From Ruegeria arenilitoris (GTDB lineage: Bacteria > Pseudomonadota > Alphaproteobacteria > Rhodobacterales > Rhodobacteraceae): a DNA stretch of 64,000 nucleotides. The notes beneath the pieces are model-generated. The model was not told the DNA's origin, ran no database searches, and saw only the letters and a program-made list of their open reading frames with translations. This document shows positions 45,454 to 54,030 of this stretch, in pieces. The DNA is taken from contig NZ_WQDA01000001.1 of the NCBI RefSeq assembly GCF_013032855.1, forward strand, positions 131,501-195,500. Direction: 5' to 3'. Position numbers and translations under genes: made by a program. The stretch's first letter is position 1. Each line of letters starts with the position of its first letter.

Positions 45454-47499
45454 TTGAGCATCGCCTACAGAAGGGAAATTGACGGCCTTCGGGCAATAGC
45501 TGTGTTGCCAGTGGTCTTCTACCACGCCGGATTGTCATGGCTGTCCGGTGGGTTTCTGGGTGTTGATGTCTTCTTCGTCATCAGCGGCTACTTGATCACG
45601 TCGCTTCTGATCGGGGATATTCAACGCGGACGGTTGTCCATCGTTGATTTCTACGAAAGGCGAGCCAGGCGGATTCTTCCGGCCCTTTTTGTGGTTCTGG
45701 CCGTGACGACCTGCCTGGCGTGGATCTGGATGCTGCCGGCCGATCTCAGGGTCTATTCGCGAAGCCTGTCATCCGTCGCGGTTTTCCTGTCGAACGTCTT
45801 CTTCTTCCGGAACAAGGACTATTTCGCGGATGAATTCGACATGCATCCGCTCCTCCACACCTGGAGCCTTGCGGTGGAAGAACAGTTCTACCTGCTGTTT
45901 CCGCTACTGCTGCTGTTTCTGTTTCGAAGAGGGACCCGGACCTGCATCATTGGCCTAACGGTGTTGCTTTTGGCTAGTCTGTTGCTGGCGCAGTGGACAT
46001 CGGAAAACGAACCGAGGGCAGGGTTCTACCTCATCTATACCCGCGCGTGGGAGCTTTTGGCCGGCGCGATATGCGCCTTCGTTCCGCGGCAGGACAAGGG
46101 GCGGTTCTCGACGGTTCTGCCCCTGCTGGGCATGGCCGGGCTGCTGGTGTCTTACGTGATATTCGACCGGTACACGCCGCACCCGTCATTCCTGACGGTC
46201 GTGCCCGTTCTGGGAACCGTCTTGGTCATCCTTTTTTCCAGCCAACGGGACCCGGTGGGGGCGCTGTTGTCGTCTCGGATCATGGTCTGGATCGGCCTGA
46301 TCAGCTACAGCCTTTACCTGTGGCACTACCCGTTGTTGGTCTTTGCCAAGATCCGGAGTGTTCCGGCGCCCTCGCCGCTGACCGTCGCCAGCCTTGTCGT
46401 GCTGGCCTTTGTGCTCTCCGCCTTGACATGGCGCTTCGTCGAGCAACCCTTTCGCCGTCGCAGGGAAGGTCTGTTCAGTCGCCGGGGGATCTTCATCGGA
46501 AGCGCCGCGATATCGGCTTTGGTGTTCTCGGTCGGGGTGGCGATCTTCGCAACCGATGGCGCGCCGGATCGCAAGGCGCTGCGCGATCTCGATCTGCCAA
46601 GGCTGACCGAAAGCCTGGCTCCGAACCGCGGTTTGAGCAATGAATGCAACGGTCGGATGCCGGTGCCTGACAGCTGTGCGACTTCCGAGTCTCCCAAGGT
46701 TGCGGTTTGGGGGGACAGTTTCGCCATGCATCTGGTCGTCGGCCTGACCGCGGCCTACCCCAAGCTTGGGGTCGTCCAGCTGACCAAGTCGCTCTGTGCG
46801 CCGATCGCCGGTATCGCCTTTGCCGATCGCGGCCGGACCGGAGAATCCCCGCAGGCCTGTCTGGATTTCAGCGACCAGGTGCTGGATTATGTCACTTCGA
46901 CCGACAGCATTGACTATGTCATCGTCTCATCGCCGTTCTACTACCTGTTCGAGCCGGGCGGACTTGCTGCCGTTGACGGCGCAATGGACCCCGCGGGCCC
47001 GCAGAGCACGGTTCTGCGGAACCTGGAAAAAACGCTCGAACGGCTTGTGTCTGCCGGTAAAACCCCGATCGTCGTGTCTCCGCCCCCCTCGAATGGCCAA
47101 AACCTGGGCTATTGCGTGGTGAATGCCGAACTCCGAGGCGCTGACCCGGATCTGTGCGACTATCCGTTCGCCGACATTCAGCCGGAGCTTCTTGAGGTTG
47201 CTGAGATGCTGCACCAGCTCGAGGGCCGCCACAAGGTCGTCTGGCTGGATCGGATACTTTGCGATGCTGACGGCATGTGTCGCGCCAGCGACGGCTCGAC
47301 GGCATACTATCGGGATGGTCGCCATCTCTCGAAAGAAGGTTCGCGCGAACTTGGGTGCCGCACCGGTGGATGGTTCCTGTTCGGGGACGAACCTGACGGG
47401 GCAGCCGACACTGGCGCTGTGGGTCCCGCTAATGACCGTACCTGCAGCCAGCATCAACAGAACGCCGACCTGGCCCAGAGAGACTCGAACGGAGAGTGA
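45454..47499 (+). CDS. acyltransferase-3/SGNH-type O-acetyltransferase (OafA-like)
   Basis: With a TTG start this protein has 681 residues. Residues 1-~350 are an acyltransferase-3 domain with ten hydrophobic helices, beginning YRREIDGLRAIAVLPVV, followed by FLGVDVFFVISGYLI. A C-terminal SGNH domain contains G420-D421-S422 (block I) and D621-GR-H624 (block V). Such proteins carry acetyl groups across the membrane and place them on O-antigen, capsule or peptidoglycan sugars. TTG is preferred because GAGG lies nine bases upstream and the protein then starts as relatives do; in-frame ATG at 45400 has no ribosome site. The last ~45 residues after the SGNH block look unconserved. Confidence 0.87.
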   Translation: MSIAYRREIDGLRAIAVLPVVFYHAGLSWLSGGFLGVDVFFVISGYLITSLLIGDIQRGRLSIVDFYERRARRILPALFVVLAVTTCLAWIWMLPADLRVYSRSLSSVAVFLSNVFFFRNKDYFADEFDMHPLLHTWSLAVEEQFYLLFPLLLLFLFRRGTRTCIIGLTVLLLASLLLAQWTSENEPRAGFYLIYTRAWELLAGAICAFVPRQDKGRFSTVLPLLGMAGLLVSYVIFDRYTPHPSFLTVVPVLGTVLVILFSSQRDPVGALLSSRIMVWIGLISYSLYLWHYPLLVFAKIRSVPAPSPLTVASLVVLAFVLSALTWRFVEQPFRRRREGLFSRRGIFIGSAAISALVFSVGVAIFATDGAPDRKALRDLDLPRLTESLAPNRGLSNECNGRMPVPDSCATSESPKVAVWGDSFAMHLVVGLTAAYPKLGVVQLTKSLCAPIAGIAFADRGRTGESPQACLDFSDQVLDYVTSTDSIDYVIVSSPFYYLFEPGGLAAVDGAMDPAGPQSTVLRNLEKTLERLVSAGKTPIVVSPPPSNGQNLGYCVVNAELRGADPDLCDYPFADIQPELLEVAEMLHQLEGRHKVVWLDRILCDADGMCRASDGSTAYYRDGRHLSKEGSRELGCRTGGWFLFGDEPDGAADTGAVGPANDRTCSQHQQNADLAQRDSNGE

Positions 47500-47611
47500 T
47501 TCCTCAGCCCTGGATTGGTCTATCGCCCGCGCGCTGAACCACTGCAGCGCGAGGTCCGGGTTCTGTCGATAGTAAATTTTATTCGTATATCCAAATTCGT
47601 GATAGGATGCC

Positions 47612-47643
47612 GTCATTTCCGGAACCAACCGAATGGAAATGAC
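47612..47643. repeat. inverted repeat upstream of the DUF3604 gene
   Basis: GTCATTTCC (47612-47620) and GGAAATGAC (47635-47643) are exact inverted copies 14 bases apart, ending seven bases before the GGGAGGG ribosome site. It may be an operator or a leader hairpin. The surrounding 160 bases hold no gene. Confidence 0.45.
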
Positions 47644-47661
47644 ACACCTGGGAGGGATTTC

Positions 47662-49581
47662 ATGACCAAGTCTTTCGCAATCGTTTCACAACGTCCTTTG
47701 TGGACGTTGGCCTGTCTGGCCGCGCTGACCGCCACATCCGTGTCCGCGCAGGAGTTCCAGACTGAGCAGGACAGCACGGACGTCGTATTGGCGCCTGATG
47801 ATTTCTCTCCCTATGCGGGGCGGAACTTTCCCCAACGGCCGCTGTGGGGAGACTCGCATCTGCATACTTCGGTTTCGGTTGATGCCGGCACGATGACCCG
47901 GCTGACCCAGGAACAGGCGTTTCGCTTTGCCCGCGGCGAAGAGGTCACGACAACCCACGGCCTTCGGGCCAAGCTGTCCCGTCCGCTCGATTGGCTGGTC
48001 GTCTCGGACCATGCCGAGATGTACGGGCTGATGCCGCAACTGTTGGCCGGAGACGCCGAGGTTCTGGCGACGCCCCAGGGCAAGGCCTGGTACGAGGCGC
48101 TGACGGCGGGTGACAGCCAGCTTGCGTTTGACACGGCAATGGAGATCGTCGCCTCTTTGTCGGATGACGTCCCGCCCATCGACAACCCGAAGGCCATCAA
48201 GCATGCGTGGGAGGCGTACACGGCCCTCGCGGACAGCTTCAACGAGCCGGGGGTCTTTTCAGCCATCATCGGCTATGAATACACCACCGAGGGCGCCAAT
48301 AACCTTCACCGGAACGTGCTGTTCCGCGATGGGCGCGACCGGGCCAACCAGACCCGCCCGTTCTCGCAATATGACAGCAAGAACCCCGAGGACCTGTGGG
48401 CCTTTCTGGCCGAATACGAGCAACGGACAGGCGGCGAGGTCCTGGCCATCGCGCATAACGGCAACCTGTCGAACGGGCGGATGTTCTCTCTGAACGCCTA
48501 TGATGGATCCGCACTGACCCAAGAGATCGCAAGTCTGCGCGCCCGGTTCGAGCCGCTGTACGAACCGACGCAGATCAAGGGCGACGGTGAGGCGCATCCG
48601 TTCCTCAGCCCCGATGATGAGTTCGCAGATTTCGACACATGGGACGCGGCCAATCTGAACGGAACCGAGTTGAAGCAACCAGAGATGCTGGCCGGTGAGT
48701 ATGCACGCGAGGCGTTGAAGCGCGGGCTCAAGATCGAACAGGAGCTGGGTGTGAACCCGTTCAAGTTCGGGATGGTCGGCGCGACGGATTCGCATACCGG
48801 TATGGCAACGGCCCAGGAAGACAACTTTTTCGGCAAACATTCCGGGGTCGAGCCCGGCCCGAACCGTTGGGAACACCTGGTAATCGAAGCACCCGATCCA
48901 GAGCTGTCGATCTATGGCTGGAAACAGGCCGCTGGTGGACTGGGTGCGGTCTGGGCGACGGAAAACACCCGCGAGGCGATCTTTGACGCGATGCAGCGCA
49001 GGGAGACCTACGCGACCACGGGGTCGCGTATGGGGGTTCGGTTTTTCGGCGGCTATGACTTCACCGATGAGGATGCCGCAAGCCGTGTTCCTGCGGATGC
49101 CGGCTACAAAAAAGGCGTGCCGATGGGGGGCAACCTGCAGGCGTCTCCCGATGGGCGGGCTCCGAACTTCCTTGTTTTTGCATTGAAGGACCCGATTTCC
49201 GGCAACCTGGATCGCATTCAGATCGTCAAGGGCTGGGTCGATGCCGACGGGGCCTTGCAGGAGAAAGTCTACAACGTCGTCTGGGCCGGCGATCGACAGC
49301 TGGATCAGAACGGCAAACTGCCCGAAGTCGGCAACACCGTCGATGTCGAAAACGCCACCTGGACCAACACCATCGGGGCAAGTGAGTTGATCACCACGTG
49401 GCAGGATCCGGATTTCGACCCCAACCTGTCTGCGTTCTACTATGCCCGTGTGATCGAGATCCCGACCCCCCGCTGGACCGCCTACGAGGCCAAACGGTTC
49501 GGGATCGAGATGCCGGACTATGTTCCGATGATCACGACCGAACGGGCCTATACGTCGCCGATCTGGTACACCCCGGGATAA
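47662..49581 (+). CDS. secreted DUF3604 family protein (PHP-like metal-dependent hydrolase)
   Basis: A 639-residue exported protein. The signal peptide spans residues 1-29 (cleavage after VSA). GDSHLHTS at 63-70 and VSDHAEM at 114-120 resemble the His/Asp metal ligands of PHP phosphoesterases, and GATDSHTG further on adds another set. Members are annotated DUF3604; activity is not established. Strong GGGAGGG precedes the ATG, which decides the start within a longer frame. A terminator follows. It stands as a single gene; location in the periplasm or outside the cell is inferred from the signal. Confidence 0.88.
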   Translation: MTKSFAIVSQRPLWTLACLAALTATSVSAQEFQTEQDSTDVVLAPDDFSPYAGRNFPQRPLWGDSHLHTSVSVDAGTMTRLTQEQAFRFARGEEVTTTHGLRAKLSRPLDWLVVSDHAEMYGLMPQLLAGDAEVLATPQGKAWYEALTAGDSQLAFDTAMEIVASLSDDVPPIDNPKAIKHAWEAYTALADSFNEPGVFSAIIGYEYTTEGANNLHRNVLFRDGRDRANQTRPFSQYDSKNPEDLWAFLAEYEQRTGGEVLAIAHNGNLSNGRMFSLNAYDGSALTQEIASLRARFEPLYEPTQIKGDGEAHPFLSPDDEFADFDTWDAANLNGTELKQPEMLAGEYAREALKRGLKIEQELGVNPFKFGMVGATDSHTGMATAQEDNFFGKHSGVEPGPNRWEHLVIEAPDPELSIYGWKQAAGGLGAVWATENTREAIFDAMQRRETYATTGSRMGVRFFGGYDFTDEDAASRVPADAGYKKGVPMGGNLQASPDGRAPNFLVFALKDPISGNLDRIQIVKGWVDADGALQEKVYNVVWAGDRQLDQNGKLPEVGNTVDVENATWTNTIGASELITTWQDPDFDPNLSAFYYARVIEIPTPRWTAYEAKRFGIEMPDYVPMITTERAYTSPIWYTPG

Positions 49582-49602
49582 ACGGTCGTTCCGTGAAGCG
49601 AA

Positions 49603-49625
49603 GCCCCGCCTCGCGCAGGCGGGGC
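49603..49625. terminator. bidirectional terminator between convergent genes
   Basis: GCCCCGCCT (49603-49611) pairs with AGGCGGGGC (49617-49625) around five bases. It lies 21 bases after the DUF3604 stop and just before the stop of the convergent membrane-protein gene, so it could serve both. TCTTGTTC follows on the plus strand. Confidence 0.65.
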
Positions 49626-49633
49626 GGTCTTGT

Positions 49634-50056
49634 TCATTCGGCTGGGTTGGGGTTGCCGGCCACCGGCCTGCGGTTGTCCGCGTCTGTCGCACCGAAACCG
49701 TGACGCAGCAGGATGAACACGAACAGGACCATGGTCAGAACGGCCAGAAGCGATCCGATCTGGGCAAGGGTTTCGCCCCTTTCGGTGATTGCCAGCACGA
49801 TTCCGGGAACGAGCACCAGCACCGTTGCCACGGACAGCCCATAGTGGAGTTTCGCCAGACCGCTGCGCGCCGCCTCGGGGGTCAGAGCGTAGTAGAATCC
49901 GAACACTGCCAGCGCAACGAACCCGATCAGGTTCAGGTGGCCATGTGCCGGAGACAGCGTGTGATCATGGCTGGCCGACATCTGGATTCCCCACAACATG
50001 CCCAAAACGGCAAATATGGCTGCGGTGGTCAGAAAAAAGATGGGCAATCTGGTCAT
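49634..50056 (-). CDS. small four-helix membrane protein with clustered histidines
   Basis: A 140-residue protein with about four hydrophobic helices. H30, H32, H38 and H40 lie together in SASHDHTLSPAHGHLNLIG at the outer end of the first helix; a similar H-x-H-L-N-L-x-G motif occurs in small proteins related to heme-copper oxidase subunit I or NO reductase. Heme or metal binding is possible but not shown. AAGGAG six bases upstream fixes the start 11 codons into a longer frame. It is a single gene between a terminator and a long gap. Function unknown. Confidence 0.75.
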   Translation of the reverse strand: MTRLPIFFLTTAAIFAVLGMLWGIQMSASHDHTLSPAHGHLNLIGFVALAVFGFYYALTPEAARSGLAKLHYGLSVATVLVLVPGIVLAITERGETLAQIGSLLAVLTMVLFVFILLRHGFGATDADNRRPVAGNPNPAE

Positions 50057-50393
50057 AACGGTCTCCTTTGAATATTCGATGAGCCGCACGGGGCGCTGAA
50101 AACTGGGTTTGCCGAAAAAAGGTGTGTTCTGACGCGGGCATCCAAACCACGCTGCCCAACCCGGCCCGAACCGTCTGGCAGTGCGGCGTCGAGCACCGAA
50201 GGCCAGAAAAACATGGGCCTAGTCAGCGGTTCCAGAGCACGTGGGATCGCGCGGTGTCGAACCCCGGTTCCTGCGACAAGTCAGGCTCTGTTTGGTCAAT
50301 CATGGCTCGTTTCCCCTCGGCTGAGATTGAAACGAAGGCGCCTTCAATGGGCGGAAAAATACCAGCAGCTGTGAAATATGAAAAATTGATTAT

Positions 50394-50412
50394 GTGAATA
50401 ATAGATATTCAC
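50394..50412. repeat. AT-rich inverted repeat
   Basis: GTGAATA (50394-50400) and TATTCAC (50406-50412) are exact inverted copies around ATAGA. It lies in the most AT-rich part of the gap, about 340 bases upstream of the membrane-protein gene, and could be a regulator site. Confidence 0.35.
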
Positions 50413-50490
50413 CTGGCGAATTTACTTTTGCTTGGGCAGAACCTGCGGTGATGCCTGGCGCGCCTTCCTTCTCGCATTGCCAAAAAAATG

Positions 50491-50520
50491 AAAACCCCGC
50501 AGCCCATGCCGCGGGGTTTT
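50491..50520 (-). terminator. rho-independent terminator of asd
   Basis: AAAACCCCGC (50491-50500) pairs with GCGGGGTTTT (50511-50520) around ten bases. Read on the asd strand the stem is followed by a T-rich run (CATTTTTTTGG). It lies just beyond the asd stop and has A and T runs on both sides, so it may work in both directions. Confidence 0.8.
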
Positions 50521-50543
50521 AAGATTTCAGTCTGGTCCGGCTA

Positions 50544-51566
50544 TCAGCCCTTCTTCAGGACCTCGCGGCCCAGCAGCTCGGCGATTTGCACTGCATTCAG
50601 GGCCGCGCCTTTGCGCAGGTTGTCCGAGACACACCACAGGTTCAGGCCGTTTTCTACGGTTGAGTCCTGACGGATCCGGCTGATGAAGGTGGCGAAATCG
50701 CCGACGCATTCAACCGGCGTGACATAGCCACCGGCCTCGCGCTTGTCGATCACCATCACGCCCGGAGCTTCGCGCAGGATGTCGCGGGCCTCGTCCTCGT
50801 CCAGGAATTCCTCGAACTCGATGTTCACCGACTCCGAATGTCCGACAAAAACCGGCACCCGCACACAGGTCGCGGTGACCTTGATCGACGGGTCGACGAT
50901 CTTCTTGGTCTCGACGACCATCTTCCACTCTTCCTTGGTCGAGCCGTCTTCCATGAAGACGTCGATATGCGGAATGACGTTGAAGGCGATCTGCTTCTGG
51001 AATTTCTTCGGGGCGACCTCGTTGATCGGGTTGTAGACGGCCTTGGTCTGATCCCACAGCTCGTCCATGCCTTCCTTGCCGGCGCCCGACACCGACTGAT
51101 AGGTCGAGACCACGACGCGCTTGATCTTGGCGCGGTCATGCAGCGGCTTCAGCGCCACTACCATCTGCGCGGTCGAGCAGTTGGGGTTGGCGATGATGTT
51201 TTTGTTCTTGTAGTCGTGGATCGCCTGCGGGTTGCACTCGGGCACGATCAGCGGGATCTCGGGGTCGTAGCGATAAAGCGACGAGTTGTCGATCACCACG
51301 CAGCCGGCCGCTGCCGCTTTGGGGGCGTAATCCTTGGTCGCGGCGGACCCCACGGCGAACAGCGCCATGTCCCAGCCGGTGAAATCGAAAGTGTCCAGAT
51401 CCTGGGTCTTGAGTGTCTTGTCGCCAAAGCTGACTTCGGTGCCCAGCGAACGACGGCTTGCCAGAACGGCAATTTCGTCCACGGGGAACTGGCGTTCAGC
51501 CAGGATGTTCAGCATTTCGCGGCCCACGTTACCTGTGGCGCCGACGACAACGACGCGATAGCCCAT
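50544..51566 (-). CDS. asd: aspartate-semialdehyde dehydrogenase
   Basis: A 340-residue enzyme of normal length. GATGNVG at 9-15 binds NADP, catalytic C130 lies in NPNCSTAQM, and QSVSGAGKEGMDEL is a family motif. It reduces aspartyl phosphate to aspartate semialdehyde, the branch point to lysine, diaminopimelate, threonine and methionine. The ATG begins the Rossmann strand directly. It is followed by a strong terminator. Upstream lies the LpcC-like glycosyltransferase, whose end is 103 bases from this start on the same strand, so asd probably has its own promoter. Confidence 0.97.
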   Translation of the reverse strand: MGYRVVVVGATGNVGREMLNILAERQFPVDEIAVLASRRSLGTEVSFGDKTLKTQDLDTFDFTGWDMALFAVGSAATKDYAPKAAAAGCVVIDNSSLYRYDPEIPLIVPECNPQAIHDYKNKNIIANPNCSTAQMVVALKPLHDRAKIKRVVVSTYQSVSGAGKEGMDELWDQTKAVYNPINEVAPKKFQKQIAFNVIPHIDVFMEDGSTKEEWKMVVETKKIVDPSIKVTATCVRVPVFVGHSESVNIEFEEFLDEDEARDILREAPGVMVIDKREAGGYVTPVECVGDFATFISRIRQDSTVENGLNLWCVSDNLRKGAALNAVQIAELLGREVLKKG

Positions 51567-51604
51567 GTCTAGTCTCCTGAATTAAGGACGCGCGTTCATA
51601 GCCG

Positions 51605-51640
51605 CGTTGCAGAAAATAAAAAAGGGCCTTCGCGGCGGAA
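51605..51640 (-). terminator. possible terminator of the glycosyltransferase gene
   Basis: On the minus strand a short GCC/GGC stem (GCCGCGAAGGC) is followed by a long T run (CCTTTTTTATTTT). The stem is weak but the T run is clear, and it lies about 30-60 bases after the stop. Confidence 0.35.
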
Positions 51641-51669
51641 TTGACCGAATGACGCAGTTTTGCGGCGAC

Positions 51670-52701
51670 TCAGGCCTTCAGCAGCTGCTGATAGAGCGCA
51701 ACAAGGGCCTGCGCCTCGCCGTTGATGTCGAAATTCCGTTCCACATGGGCGCGGGCGGCCCGGCCTGCGCGGGCCAGGGAATCACGGTCCGCCAGCATCT
51801 CGGCCGCGGCCGCGGCCAGCGCCGGAATGTCGCCCGGAGGCACCACCCGACCCAGCGTCGGGTCGGTCACGATCTCGGAGAATGCGCCCACATCGGTGGC
51901 CACCACCGGCACACCGCAGGCCATCGCTTCGAGGGGGGTCAGTCCGAACCCCTCCCAGCGTTGGGGGGCGATGAACAGATCCAGCACCTGGTACCATTGG
52001 GCAATCTTGTCCACGGTGACCTCGGGCTTGAACAGGATGCGGTCGGACAGGCCGGCTTGGGCCACCTTGTCCTTCAGTTCGGTCAGGAAAGCGCTGTGTT
52101 TCTCGGTCGCGCGGCCCATGACGATGCCATGTACGTCGGGGACCTGCCCGCACAGGTCGATCATCGCATCGACGAAGGCGTCGGTGCCTTTCTGGTGGCG
52201 GATGCGGCCATAGCAGCCCAGCAGCAGCCCGTCGGGCAGGCCCATTTGCGTCCGCAGCCCCGCCTTGTCGGCGGGTGGCGTGAAATCCTGCAGGTTGATG
52301 CCGTGCATGATCACCTGCGCGTCGCGCTCGAGGTATCCGGCCGTCTTGCGCGAGGTCGCCACCACCGCGTCCATCTTGCCGATCAGCCACTTGGTATAGC
52401 CCGTGTGCGCCCGCTGCGAGGCGCTGGTGAACAGCAGTTTCAGCCGCAGCCGCAGCAGGTCGCGCAGGATCAGGCCCAGCAGCATCTCGGTGTTGCGGCG
52501 GGCGTGCCAGACCCGCAGCGTCTTGCGCGACAGAAAGGGCAGGCGGCCCAGCGGGATGTGCGGGATGTCCGAAGGCAGGCCCGGGCCGGTGGCTGCGATG
52601 TCGATCCACTGTGCCTGCAACGGCACCAGCCGCGCGATCGTGGCGGTCACGCCGGACAGGCGGCGTTTTAGGTTTGGGGCAATAACAACGGGGTCGTTCA
52701 C
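51670..52701 (-). CDS. family-4 glycosyltransferase, LpcC-like (LPS core mannosyltransferase type)
   Basis: A 343-residue GT-B enzyme with a GTG start. IAPNLKRRLSGVTATIARL, seen here as APNLKRRLSGVT near residues 8-19, resembles rhizobial LpcC, which adds mannose to the lipopolysaccharide core. GCYGRIRHQKGTD near 182 and the RWEGFGLTPLEAMACG donor-binding motif near 252 mark family 4. AGGAG eight bases upstream supports GTG at 52701; a GTG at 52725 that overlaps the MFS stop is the alternative. It is probably co-transcribed with the upstream MFS gene. Sugar specificity is inferred only from that resemblance. Confidence 0.85.
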   Translation of the reverse strand: MNDPVVIAPNLKRRLSGVTATIARLVPLQAQWIDIAATGPGLPSDIPHIPLGRLPFLSRKTLRVWHARRNTEMLLGLILRDLLRLRLKLLFTSASQRAHTGYTKWLIGKMDAVVATSRKTAGYLERDAQVIMHGINLQDFTPPADKAGLRTQMGLPDGLLLGCYGRIRHQKGTDAFVDAMIDLCGQVPDVHGIVMGRATEKHSAFLTELKDKVAQAGLSDRILFKPEVTVDKIAQWYQVLDLFIAPQRWEGFGLTPLEAMACGVPVVATDVGAFSEIVTDPTLGRVVPPGDIPALAAAAAEMLADRDSLARAGRAARAHVERNFDINGEAQALVALYQQLLKA

Positions 52702-52721
52702 GGCGCGCGCTCCTGCGGGTC

Positions 52722-53894
52722 TCACTCCATGCTGTCACGGCTGAACAGGTAGATCACGCAGCCGATCGTCAGCGTGACGGCAAAGAAGGCGAATATCGCT
52801 GTGTAGGGTGCGGTTGGCCCCATGTCCACCGTCGCCGCATGGATGCGGCCGGTGGCGAATTGCGCCAGCCCCACGCCGCCGATCCCAAACAGGTTCAGCA
52901 GGGTCACGCCGCGCCCCACCAGATGCGCCGGGATGAAGGCGCGCCCATGCGCCATGATCACCGGGAAGGATGCCCCCAGAAACCCGATCAGCGCCATCAG
53001 TAGAACCGACAGCCAGACGGCCTCGGCGACCCACAGCCCCAGCAGCCCCAGCGCCAGCACCGCCAGCGCGTTGCCGCCGAAGATCACCCATTTTCGGGTG
53101 TTCAGTAGCCGGTCCAGCGGGCCATAGGCAAAAGTGCCCGCGATCATCGCGGCGCCCATGACCAGCGTGGCCTGCCCGATCTGGGTGGCGCTCAGCCCGA
53201 ACACGTCCAGCAGGTACGGCCCGGCCCACAGTCCCCGCAACGCGGCCGAGGGTGCATAGGCCACCAGCATCAACGGCAAAATCGCCCAAAGCGCAGGTTC
53301 GCGCAGCAGGTCCAAAACCGACCCTTTCTGCTCGGACACAACCCGCGAGGGGTCTTTGACCGTGACCCAGATGCCCACTGCCACGGCGCCTGAGATCGCG
53401 GCCAGCCCCGCCAGAGTCGCGCGCCAGCCCATCAGCTCGACCGCCAGCGCCGTGGGGTACGAGGCCACGAGGTTGCCGACCGACCCCACGCCCAGCATAA
53501 CAGCGGCCAGGGTAGCGAACTTCGCGGGCGGGTATTCGCGGGCAAAGATGAAATACGAGGCCATCAGAACCGGCGAACACCCGACCCCGATCAACGCCAT
53601 CGCCACCGCCACATGCAGGGGCGTCGCGGCCAGCGCGAACACCGCGGCCCCACCCGCGCCGCCGATCAGCAGCAGAACCGCCGCCGTCTGCCGGGGGCCA
53701 ACCCGGTCCAGCGCCCAGCCCACCGGGATCTGCATCGCCGCAAAGACCAGAAACCACAGACCCGAGGCCCAGGCCAGATCTTCGGGCGTGGCGCCGATGT
53801 CTCGCGCCAGATCGGCAGTCAGAACCGCAAGGAACGCGCGGAAGAACTGGCTGAGGACATAGGCCAGACACAAGATCACCAAACCTGCCTGCAT
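52722..53894 (-). CDS. MFS transporter
   Basis: A 390-residue protein with about twelve hydrophobic helices and the MFS loop motif DRVGPRQTA near 64-72 after the second helix. The substrate cannot be told; small-molecule uptake or efflux are both possible. AAGGAG seven bases upstream sets the ATG at 53894; the frame extends 20 codons further without value. The stop overlaps a possible start of the glycosyltransferase (GTGA). It diverges from the DUF3095 gene across 136 bases. Confidence 0.9.
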   Translation of the reverse strand: MQAGLVILCLAYVLSQFFRAFLAVLTADLARDIGATPEDLAWASGLWFLVFAAMQIPVGWALDRVGPRQTAAVLLLIGGAGGAAVFALAATPLHVAVAMALIGVGCSPVLMASYFIFAREYPPAKFATLAAVMLGVGSVGNLVASYPTALAVELMGWRATLAGLAAISGAVAVGIWVTVKDPSRVVSEQKGSVLDLLREPALWAILPLMLVAYAPSAALRGLWAGPYLLDVFGLSATQIGQATLVMGAAMIAGTFAYGPLDRLLNTRKWVIFGGNALAVLALGLLGLWVAEAVWLSVLLMALIGFLGASFPVIMAHGRAFIPAHLVGRGVTLLNLFGIGGVGLAQFATGRIHAATVDMGPTAPYTAIFAFFAVTLTIGCVIYLFSRDSME

Positions 53895-54030
53895 GTCGGT
53901 CTCCTTGCCGTCCGCCTTGGTGGGATGCTTGGCACGTCCCGATGCCATGCACAAGCGCGTGTGATATGTTGCAGTATCGGGAAACGCCCCCGCACTACGC
54001 TATCATTGCGGCAAGCAAACGGGAGGGACA

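Larger units (their letters stand above)
50057..50543. other. non-coding gap
   Basis: No convincing gene lies in this 487-base gap. It contains the presumed promoter of the small membrane-protein gene (right of 50057), an AT-rich dyad at 50394-50412 and the asd terminator at 50491-50520. The middle part, 50100-50340, has ordinary composition and no structure I can name. Confidence 0.6.

Noticed and set aside
46927..47628. open frame opposite the end of the acyltransferase gene
   Set aside because: A short hydrophobic stretch near its start looked like a signal peptide, but there is no ribosome site and the opposite strand carries conserved SGNH motifs.
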